This document shows positions 11,131 to 21,273 of a DNA stretch of 64,000 nt, piece after piece. Origin of the DNA: Campylorhamphus procurvoides (taxonomy: Eukaryota; Chordata; Aves; Passeriformes; Dendrocolaptidae); NCBI GenBank assembly GCA_013396655.1, contig WBMV01004987.1, forward strand, positions 554,886-618,885, written 5' to 3'. A program made the position numbers and the translations under genes. Each line of letters opens with the position of its first letter. Positions within the stretch are counted from its first letter, which is position 1. The notes under the pieces were generated by a model. That model made no database searches. It had not been told where the DNA came from and was given only the letters and a program-made list of their open reading frames with translations.

Positions 11131-14100
11131 AGTCCCAATGTACAGCTTATTTCAGGAGGAAGTATTTTAACAGCACAGGTGACTGTCATGCATGCATTAA
11201 GAAAACCAGGACACAGCATACCAAATTTAGTTTAGCTACAGTAAAATAACTGAAACAGAGCAATGCTGACCCCAGCTACTGAATGGTGAGACCTGGCTTT
11301 TGCTGCACAGGAGAGATTAGGTTTTTCTGGTGTGTTTTCTTCCCTGTCTCTTTATATATATATTTCAGATATATAGCCTATAATCACATAAATATAGCAG
11401 ATATTTAGTATTCAGATGTTTGAGACAAATGCCCAACATTTTAGAGAGAGGTGTCCTTCAAGCTCAGCAGCATAAACCACAATCTCATAGAAATAGCAAT
11501 GCAAGTGGGAAATAACCCCTGCTGTGCAACACCTCCACTTTGTTATATTGCAATATATTTTCTCATTTTTCATGTGCCTGGTTCATGTGACCCTGCCAGT
11601 ATGTAAAAATGGTTGTTGACAGTTTCTTTGGTTTGGTTTTATTATGATGTAATTTATGGGATACTGAAAGTCTGCAAGTACTTGTACTTGACTGACATTT
11701 CTCTGAGAGTCAAAAGATTGCTCTGTATACTTGACTGAGATTAAAATGGGTAGACTGCTTATAGCTGTATCCTGCTTTCAAAGTGCAGGATTGGACAGCT
11801 TCCATTAAATTGTTATTTTCAGTTATTATTAGCTCCTAAATCAGTTAACATAATTCCTTTCCCATAATGAATGCACAGCATTGTAAGCCTAAATGCCATA
11901 TTTTCTATTGATCTATTTCCACAACCTGTTTAGTGAAATAATTAAAATGATCTACAAGGCTGACCCAATATCTTAGTGGTTTAGTAAATCACACTGCCGT
12001 CTGGGAGGCTCAGCTGGTTTGAAGCTCCCAACTCCCGGCAGCAGCAGGACCTGGGAGCGGAGCTGCAGCACGGGCTGTGCTGCACCTGAAGGTGCACCGG
12101 CTTCTGGAAACACCTCCTCCAGTGCTCAGGGAGAACAAGGGCTCCTGCTGCTTTGCTCAGTCATCACCTCTGTTCAGGGCAGGGAAATTTCTTGGTGCTA
12201 CCCAGCCAGAGCAGAATCTGAGCTGCAATCTGCAGGAAATGTATCTACACTTCCCTATTTTCTATCCCCAGAACTGACCCCACATGTCTGTGCGGGCACA
12301 AAAAATGTCTCAGCTGTGGAGATTGGTATTTTTACATGCAAGATAATGTGGGAAATCATTATTTCTAACTTTGGTTGTTGTAACTTGTAAGAAGAGGACA
12401 ACTTATAAATACAGTGTGTGTTTAAATGCTAGGGTTATGGAAGGACTCAGATTCAGTGCTGCCAAGACAAAGATGCACTAAGGCATGCCCCAAAGTCCCT
12501 GGAAGTGCCTTTGGTAATCTCAAAGTACCCCAGGTAACTCCTCACGTGATAGAGAAGGCTTCATTAAGATGATCTCCCTGGCACAGGAGCCCCTCCTGTG
12601 ATAGTACAGGCTCTCCTGACTCCTCCAGGTCTCCCACAGCTCTTACAGACAAGCACACAGAGCTGATGCTGGTAGGATTTAGAGGATATTCCTGGGTTTG
12701 TTCCTAGCTCAAGTCCCGGTGTTATGGAAACACCAACAGAGAGCCCTTGGAGCAGAGGCAGAAGGACACTACAGCAGTGCCTGGGAGATACGGTAACCAG
12801 ACTCTAGCAAGAGTGGCAAGAGAAACTCTATTAAAATAAGGTCCTATTATGAGAAGCAGGTAACAACCCTCTTTGTCATGAATACTGTGGATTTGGACAG
12901 CTCCAGTCTGAGTTGAGTTCTGTGGGATGGAGGCAACTGCTGCAAGCAAGGGGTGTGCAGCCACGGCCAGCCCTTGTGGGGATCACACCCCTGCAGGGTC
13001 CTGTCCTGGCCAGCCAGGCAGGGACAACATCCCTTGGAGACACGAGTATGGGTAGGAAGAGCACAGACCCCTATCCTGGAAGGACAGAGCCCATAGCTCT
13101 GAAATCAGTCAGTGCCTGAGAACCACTTATAATGCCTTTACTTGCAACCCCCGAGCAAGCCTTGACTTAGCTTTTAGCATCTAGTACAATTTTTTTAATT
13201 CTACTATTCTGCATAATTACACAAAGAAAAGAAAAAAACATCCTACACAAAACTTTAAAATTTGAAGACAGTTGTTGGATGCACTTTGCAGCAGATGTCA
13301 TTATCTTCCTTCCCTGACCCTGACCCACAACCATTTCTATTTTGCTTTAAATGGACCTGTAATTTCACAATATGTATTCAGCTGGAACTATTCTTTTTGT
13401 TAGATAAACTTTACCCTTGTGCTGACTGCTCCAAGCACTGAAAAGAAACAGTTTTTGCTTGTGACTGTTCCAAAATGTAGGTCTGAAATTCATAAAGGAA
13501 GTGTTGGTAAATGGGCTGTAATCATACTGAAGGGCAAGTGCGTATTCCTTCTCTAAGGCAGAGGAAAATAAAGGAAAATCTGCTTTGCTTCTGCTGCCTC
13601 AATGCTGATAATTTTACAGATCAGAGGGCTTTTTTTAGAAAGAAGCCTGCTGTGCTGCAGTGTGCGTTTCAGTGCTGAAATACCTGTAGTCAAGCCCTTA
13701 ATGCCACAGTCGGACGTGTAAATCAGAGCCTCCTTTCATGCACGCAGCAGCACCTGGCACTGCTGGCAGCAGAGGGGCTGTGCCCTGGCACACACCACCA
13801 CAGGCACTGGCACCTCTGGATCCTCCACGGGGCAGAGCACACAATGGTGACAGCGTGTCTGTCCTCTGACACAGGCAGCTGTGCATGTGAGAGCTGGAGG
13901 GGTGATACATGAGAGCTCCATGGCTGTGGCAGTAGGACTGAAGTGACACAAGGGTCAAAAATTACCTCAGACAGGGACCCAGTGCCTGACCTCACAGCAG
14001 GTCACAGTCCCCTCACTGCCTTCTGCCCTAGGTGAACATCTCCCCCACTCTGATGTCTGTCTGGCCTCAGGGTTAGTGTTCTTCCAGACCAGGACAACCA

Positions 14101-14964
14101 CAAAGCAGAAGGTGCTGGGCAGCTCCATGGCTGGTGTGTGCCATGTGGCTAAAGCTGAGGGTCCTGAGCAGGGACTCGCTCACTGCCCTGAGCCCACACA
14201 CGGCTCTGTTGGTGATTACCAGCATGCTCTTACATACATATCAGTCCTTTCCTGCAGCTCCTCTGTGCACCTGTCAGAGCATCTTTTAGTCCCAAATAAC
14301 TGCTGTTCTTCCTGTAGGTGGGATCCAACCCTGCAGCACTCCTCATTTCACACTCACGTAACTCTCAGAAATCCTTTAAACCACAGCAAAACAGAGCGAC
14401 TCGAGCTACCTGCTAACTAGGGCTCTGTACTTACTGAGCTGTGGCAAAGCCAAGGAGCCCCTGGCAGCTGTCTGCAAGTGTGCTTTGGGTCAGGTATAAG
14501 CCTGTCATTAGTTAATTCTGTTTAGAGAATCTGATTAACCCTAATATTTTCTCTCTCCCATTTTCACACGCTGTTCTGTTTTTAACAAGTACAAGGTGCT
14601 TAATAATCTCTACCACCTGAAATAATCACTGGCAAGATGAAAGCTCCCCCACTTTTGTCCCACTGCAAAATGTATAAATTAATCCCATGCTAAAATTAAC
14701 ATATATTGCTGAGGCAAATAAATTGGCATCTCCATGTATATCTACTACCTTACAGCATTTCCTGAGAGGGCTTTCATTTAATTACCAGCCTGACAGGCTA
14801 CCTCATTCCCCAACTGCAGCCGCATTTATTACTTTTATCTCCTTGGACACCTGCCTCTCTCCGTGGTTTATCAGATTCCTACTGAAGAGAGGGACAGAAT
14901 ATTTTCTATTGCACCAGGTTATTGTTTCTTTAAAAGGCACTTACCAGGCACTGATCTCAAACAG

Positions 14965-15025
14965 GGTTGTTTTTGGTTTTGGGGGTTTTTTTGTTGGCTT
15001 TGGATGGGCTTTTTTTCTTTTTCAA
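14965..15025 (+). repeat. G/T-rich low-complexity run
   Basis: A run made almost only of G and T with T-tracts and GGGG blocks. Similar runs occur near 38476-38518 and, on the opposite strand, at 35840-35934. It is low-complexity sequence and not a gene. Confidence 0.6.
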
Positions 15026-17263
15026 TTATCAAAGCACTGCAGCAGCATTAACCCCCTCACTGCCCCACCACACTCCAGCAGTTCAGAAGAAAGCAGATTA
15101 CAGATAGGGAGCTGAAAGCCTCACCTCAGCTCGGTGCAAGCAGCTGATCACCACTCGTAAAGACCCTGCCTGCAGTGGGAGTTCAAGCCCTCAGATGCTG
15201 TGAGTGCTTTTCATACTCCCATGGATGAAAACTTCAAGTGGAAAAGCTGAGAGATCCCTGAGCATGGCTCAGTGCCCTCCACTGCAGTCCAGTGAGAGGA
15301 ATCTACCTGAATTTTTGATGGTTTGGGTCACATTTTATATAGTCACTGATGCCTCTGTAGTTGGTTGATAAAAAGCTAATGTATATACATGGAACATTAT
15401 AAAAATAATGCTGTCTACATGCATTAGTGGCATAGTCACAGGCAGCACTATGGGTTATCAGTACCCTGGGTCACTACACACCACTCCATAACAGCTCTTC
15501 CCTTGAATTGCCTCAGGCAGCAGCTCAGGACCCTGATAGTTCAGGTGCTGACTGTGGCAACAGGGCTTGTTCAGCCCAGTTTCACCAGAAAAATAGCTTC
15601 CACTTGTTTTTCTCGGGGTCACTACCTGAGACACACAGGTCCTCAGGGCAGGATTTCGTGAGCTGGCATGTTGTGACAGACACGGTCACGTCCCAGTGGG
15701 ACCTGAAGCTGTTTTGTTCCTTGGCAGATGAGCCCTTCCTGTGTGTGCACTCAGCACTGCATCCCTGTGGAGATGCACAAGCTGATGCTCTTGGTTAAAA
15801 GGAATGGCTCGCTCCTGACAGCCTCAGTGTGCTGTTCCAAAGAGTTTGGCAGGAACAGGGCCTTGCTGGTAGTGATGCCTTTGAGAAAGGCACCTCATTA
15901 CAGAGGAAAAATAAGAAATTGGTATCTGTATCACTAATGAACCTTATCAGCTTTCTTGGGATTTCATACTAGTTCCCAACTCCAGGCACAGTGGACGTTT
16001 GGCAAGAAGCACCTGCTGGCTCTGAGCTGTGCAGGAGGTGACTGTGAAAATTATTACTGAAAATAGTATTTATATTATTTTCAAATTTTAATGACTTATG
16101 TTTATTTTATGTAGTTTAACCAAAACCAAATTGAGATACATTAAATTACTCAATCTGCTGTAACTCAAATGACTATTATTTTATAATTTATTATTTTAAT
16201 ACTTATTTTTGCATCATACATGCCTATCACATATGAGCCAATGTTAATTATGTTTCAAAATAAAATATTCAACAAGATCTAAATGAGACTCAAAGCATAG
16301 CAAAAGTATTGACTGTGAGACAGACTGTCATGGAATAATACATGAATGCTGAATGCTGGTATTAATTAGTAAATACAAGCTGTTCAGGAGCAGCAGTGGT
16401 GCCTGTCATGCTGATGTGTGTTTGGATCATACATGATCCCAGCATGCAGGGAAACCAAATATCAGCTGCCAAAGCCTCAGCTTTCTGACTGCTCGTTGCT
16501 GTTTTGGGGAACAAATGCTGCTATTTTAGCGCTGCTCTGCAAGGCAAGGCTGGGTAGTTCCAGTTTGCAGTAATCTGCAGATATTCTAGGGTCACCCATG
16601 TTTTAAATATTTTAAGACGGATACAGCTTCTTATTTTGGTATAAGAATATACTGATGTTTAAAGAGTGGCCTCCTTAACTTGTGGTGAAATTGAATTCCT
16701 TCAAAATCCTCTTTCCACTAATAATGTTACTGTGATGGAGAAGAGGTTGGTGTATAAGGGAACTGGAGTCCTGTATGCTAAACCGAGCTGCAAACAGGCA
16801 CATTTCTTCCAAAGAAGAAACAATTTGTAAACTTTTTTTATTTATTTTTTCACTTGAAACAGTGAGCTGAATTCTAACAGCCGCAGCAGCGTACAGACAG
16901 TCTCGGGCTGCCCTCTAGTGTGAGCAGCCACAGGGACCGGGCACCGCCAGCCAAAAACCTGCCTTGTCTCACGCTTTGCTTTTTAAAACATAGCTTCTAA
17001 ATCCTTGGGATTTTCTGAAAACATTTTGGTATTATTATTTACTTCTGATTACTGTACCACTAAGATCTATTTGGATTATGTTTCCAAGTGCTTTCTTGTT
17101 TATGTCACGCAGAAACAAGACAGTCTTTTGTCTCTGCCCTGAAGCGGCAGCTGCGACTTGAGATGAGAAGGAGCCAGGACTGCGAGGAAATAATGAGCCT
17201 TCGGCTGGGAAGGACAGTTTATCAGCTCAGGGCGGGGGGAAACCACTATGACGCTGGGGCATA

Positions 17264-17298
17264 CATCTCATCCTAAGGCAGGAGCAAAGGATGAGATG
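17264..17298. other. Inverted repeat, 10-bp arms
   Basis: CATCTCATCC at 17264-17273 is the exact reverse complement of GGATGAGATG at 17289-17298, with a 15-base spacer. It sits at the end of a GC-rich block inside AT-rich flanks. Function unknown. Confidence 0.5.
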
Positions 17299-20200
17299 AT
17301 AAATCACAAAAAATTACAGAAAAATATATGGAAAAGAAATATTTGAGGGATACATGTTACTTCCAAAGATGATGCTCATTAACCAACCACAGCCATCTGA
17401 AATCAGTCAACAGAACCCATGATGCAAGAGTTTGGGCTTCCACACACAAAGCTTACAAGCTTTCCTCTAGCAAACCTACACTGACATGAAATGAAAATTC
17501 AAACACTCTGCATACCCACTGGGCTAGACAGCAATTCTCACTCTGCTCACCCACCCCCATCCCCAGACGTGACCCTTTCCTAGACAGGTTTTTCCAGGGG
17601 ACCTCAAATACTGACTCCCTGGAAAGGTCCCGCTGATGGCCAGGCGGAACAGCCAGGGCTGGGAGGAAGCCAGTGTGCTGTGCAGAGTCAGCCAAGGAGC
17701 CCTAAAACTGCTGGCACGGAGCAGCTGCACACTCCCTCCAAGCCCAAAGGAGATGTCAGCAGGAGGAGGCCAAGGCCAGGCAGAGGCAGGAGGGGCCGGG
17801 ACAGTGGCAGGGCTGACACAGGCTGGCTGCACACTGCTGCTCCAGTGCAGCTGTGGGAGGGGGGTGGGAATTGTGTTAGCAGCTTGATATCTGGATAGGG
17901 GAAATCAGATCAGGGCTTTAAATGGAAATTATTTTCACCAGTACAGATGTCCCTAAGGACCAAATTCAGCTTCTAATACAATTTGGCCAAGAGGAATAAA
18001 CTATATTGATCTTGAGAGCTCAAATGCTTGCTGAGACAGTCATCTAGAGAATTACAGTATTTATTTCTTGTATCACTGACAGTCAGCAAAAGTGTAACTG
18101 TGATTATAGCACAGTGACATTTTACACACACCAGTTAACTTCACGTTCATCTCTCGCTTCAGTTCATAATTACTCTCCTACAAAATCACTGATCTGCTAT
18201 TCTTGTGTCACACAAATATCTTTAATTACTGTCTGTGGTCACTCTGCACCTCAAGGTTTAGCTTTCTGTGACTGCCACTATAAAGCTCATTTTGTATTTG
18301 CTCCACAGCCACCCAGCTTTCCCACTGCTGTTCCCCAGCCTGGCCTGCACACAGGTTTTTGCCCACCACTGAAGTTCAGCAGCCCTGACAGGTACAACAA
18401 TATCCTCCCCTAAGGCACATAGGTAGATTGTGTCAGTGGTGGGGATTTGCAGAGGTGGGGGGTTTTATTATTATTTGTAGAGAAAAATAAATAAAGACAT
18501 ACATAGATTTCAAAGGATAAGAAATTCCAATGCTGGCACCTATAACTTGGTATTAGTAATATGTATTAGGGAACTATATCACTACAAATCTATGCCAAGG
18601 TGATTTGCCTGAAGTAAAAAGCTTCAAAAGTCTAAGACAGGCAGAGCGGGTGATGCTGCGCATTCCAAAGGAGGCATTACAGTTCTTTTGTTGGCATATT
18701 TCCACTTCATTTTATATTCACATTTTACCCGTCTTTCCTCATTTCTGTGAGCCTTCTCTTTCAAATCTACAAACTGTCTTTGCCTGTTGTCTGGTTTCTC
18801 AGTTTCTTTGACTATTCTTTTTCATGTTTATTTGATGGGAGTCTCAACTCCTGACACACAGCCTTCTTGCTGGGACACACACTCGCTGCCTCAGACATTA
18901 TACCTGAAGATAAATTGGGAAATGAAGATGTAGAGCTGTTGGAAGAGGCTGGTTTCCCCAGGCACCAGTTTAGCCTGGATCATTGGATTTACAACACCAG
19001 CACCGCCAACACTGATTTGACTATTAATCCCTGAAGTGCCCTAGGAATTGCAGCATAAATCCAGTGAAGGAGCACTCATAAGGCCCTAAAGACCCATAGC
19101 GCTTATCCTGGTACTCCATTCATGAAAATTGATCTTCTCTTAGTAGCAATGACAACTCAAGGAGTCCATGCTTTGTGAAACCCAGAGATCCTCTTGCTGT
19201 GGCAATGTGCTGCCAGGAGGGCTGTGACACAAACCAACCGGTGCTCATGCTCAGCACTCTGCAGAGACCAGCCCTTTCCCTGTTACACACACAAACAGAT
19301 CTACTATTTCATTCCCTGATAGGGATCATTTTAGTACCTTTGTGCCCCACAGCAACACTCAACAGAATCACCATGTCTCCTGTACCCTGCCTCAGTAATT
19401 CCCTCCCTACACATCCTTTACCAGGCAGAGCTTAAGTGCTAAGAATATCTCTGTGTGACAAGAATATGAACCTCCTCTGTATTTGGAGAACAATCATGCC
19501 TGGGAAGAAACACATGAGTTGGGGCAGTGCTGGCAAGGCAAAGGAATTGCCTGCTCTGGTTTCAAGGTTCCTCTGTGTTGTGAGCAGGACTTTGTCCTGT
19601 CCCAAAGAGGAAACAGGCCTGGATGTGTCAGAGGAGGTAAACCTCACAGCAACTGGCATCTTCCTGATTTTTTGATCTGATTTTTTAGAAATATGAGGGC
19701 AGATTTTAACCCAAGACCTCATGTTGCTGGGTGTGTGATTCCAAGCACAGATTTGAGACACTGTTAGCTACTGAGGACAGAGCCAGGCACTGCCTCCAGC
19801 AGCAGTGAGGGCTGTGGCTGGAGGGGCCTTGAAGGATGGGCTGGAACCAGAACAAATCCTTTCTCTCCTACCAAGAGAAGTGAGATGGGAAGAACTCTGG
19901 CAGCAGGCAGAGAGGGCCTGTGCCTGCCCATGGCCCAGGGAGCTGGCTGCAGTACCACATTTGTAAATCCTGAGTGGGGGAGATCTCCAGAACAAATGAG
20001 GCACTAAAAAGTGGAAGACACCTAACAGAAGTTTAAGGTATTAAATCATCCTCATCTAGCTTCATCTGAAAAGCTAATCTAACCTTGACCACAGGCCCCC
20101 TCTTTGCAGAACCTCACGGCTGTGATAACCAACATCACTTCCCTTACAATCTTTTCTCTGGATTTTGGTCATAGCAATGTCTTCCCTGTGAACCAGCACC

Positions 20201-20487
20201 TGTGCAGTTTATGGTTTATGAGGGACATGTTGCTCTCCAGGGCCCCAGTGCCCGCCACCTTAGGGAATAACCCAGGAATGCTGGTGTCTGCAGGGAGGGT
20301 CCTCTTCCTGGGGCACAAAGTCTTGGATGCCTCAAGGCAGGGATTTACTACTCTAACCAGCAGTGGGGGAGCTGGCATTTCTTTTGATATGCTGAGTAAT
20401 ATGAACTCTCTATACAAGCAGAATCAGAAACTGATTGACCACGGATCCTGGATCCAGCGTTGAGCCAACCAAAGGGAGTGTGTCCTG

Positions 20488-20520
20488 AAAATCCCACCTG
20501 ACGGTGCTCGGTGGGATTTT
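20488..20520. other. Inverted repeat followed by a T run
   Basis: AAAATCCCACC (20488-20498) pairs perfectly with GGTGGGATTTT (20510-20520) across an 11-base loop, and the T run extends to 20522. A second stem, GGGACCC (20542-20548) with GGGTCCC (20553-20559), lies close by. It looks like a bacterial intrinsic terminator, but nothing around it is bacterial, so it is recorded only as a structure. Confidence 0.5.
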
Positions 20521-20961
20521 TTCATATTGCTCATCCAGAGTGGGACCCCGGTGGGTCCCCCCTTCCAGCAAGTTCTCAGAGGTCCCATGTGAGGGCCTTG
20601 CCCTCGGTGGATGTTTGAGACGTTCCCCCTCGGGGCTCTCCCCAGCCAGGTCGTGTCTCCTCATCCCACACACGTTCTTTGGCTCCTTGGGGTTAAACTA
20701 GCACCGCAGCCCCACCAAGGGCGTGTTTGTTTTCCTGCTGGGTCTCCACACACACAGACTCCTTCTTTGGCTCCTGCTCGATTTAAAACTTGGTTTGTCC
20801 CCCCCTGCCCTGTGCCCGGTGACTTTGCCGTGTGGGCAGGCCGGGGAAGAGGCCTGGGTCCTGCCTCGGCACCCCGGGCGGTGCGGGCAGCCCTTTTAAC
20901 CCACAGTAACGCTAGAGGGGCCGTTCCCATGTGTTCCCGCTCTAGTCCCGCTGTATTCCCC

Positions 20962-20993
20962 GAACATTCCCGGTTATCCCTGAACATTCCCGG
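20962..20993. repeat. C-rich 20-bp tandem repeat ending in a gap
   Basis: GAACATTCCCGG occurs at 20962-20973 and again at 20982-20993, a period of exactly 20 bases, and the second copy runs straight into the N at 20994. The array is probably longer and was broken by the assembly. Confidence 0.7.
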
Positions 20994-20994
20994 N
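20994..20994. other. Assembly gap (single N)
   Basis: One undetermined base between a C-rich tandem repeat on the left and a G-rich tandem repeat on the right. It is best read as a contig join of unknown true size. The POP4 first exon and promoter, now at 22261-22410, probably belong in or near this gap. Confidence 0.8.
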
Positions 20995-21180
20995 GAATAT
21001 GGATTGAGGGACATTGGGGGCCAGGGATTGAGGGACGGGGAGAACGGATTGAGGGCGAGCGGTGGAGGTAGAGGGGTGGAGGGACAGGGACAGGGCGCGA
21101 TGGAGGGTGAGGGATGGAGGGGGTGAAGGATGGAGGGGGAGCGGGAGGGGTGTGGCGATGGACGGGCGGTGCTGGAGGGG
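20995..21180. repeat. G-rich minisatellite-like array in POP4 intron 1
   Basis: A G-rich strand built from imperfect units. GGATTGAGGG occurs at 21001, 21025 and 21046, followed by many GATGGAGGG and GGTGGAGGG variants to about 21180. It lies directly upstream of POP4 exon 2. ATGGAGG followed by GTGAGGG at 21100-21113 is identical to the presumed exon 1/intron 1 boundary at 22374-22387. The strand is rich in GGG tracts and could form G-quadruplexes, which may explain why the assembly broke here. Confidence 0.65.
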
Positions 21181-21220
21181 AGCGGGGCCGGGCCCGCTGA
21201 CCCCCGTGCCCTGCCCGCAG

Positions 21221-21273
21221 AGCAGCTGTACCGCCGGCTGCCGCCCGAGGACTGCGGGGACCTGCACATACAG
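21221..21273 (+). CDS. POP4: POP4 coding exon 2
   Basis: 53 bases between the acceptor AG at 21219-21220 (preceded by a C-rich tract) and a GTACGT donor at 21274. The first two bases complete a codon begun in exon 1, and the exon ends in phase 0 with a CAG glutamine codon. It encodes a weakly conserved N-terminal segment containing YRRLPPEDCGD. With exon 1 it gives 20 residues before the conserved part, the same number as in human POP4. Confidence 0.8.

Larger units (their letters stand above)
10655..20480. other. Intergenic, no gene recognised
   Basis: Continuation of the VSTM2B-POP4 interval. It holds AT-rich stretches with many TAAT motifs (about 14500-14910), a G/T-rich run (about 14965-15025), and a local GC-rich block (about 17110-17280) followed by a 10-bp inverted repeat. 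Open frames at 12019-12390, 14687-15115 and 20104-20463 have no recognisable product. No transposon coding sequence was seen. Confidence 0.5.

Noticed and set aside
20104..20463. 119-codon plus-strand open frame
   Set aside because: Not protein-like, no family resemblance and no supporting splice context.
20488..20520. Bacterial rho-independent terminator or bacterial contamination
   Set aside because: The structure fits a terminator, but the flanking sequence has no bacterial genes, so only the hairpin itself is recorded.
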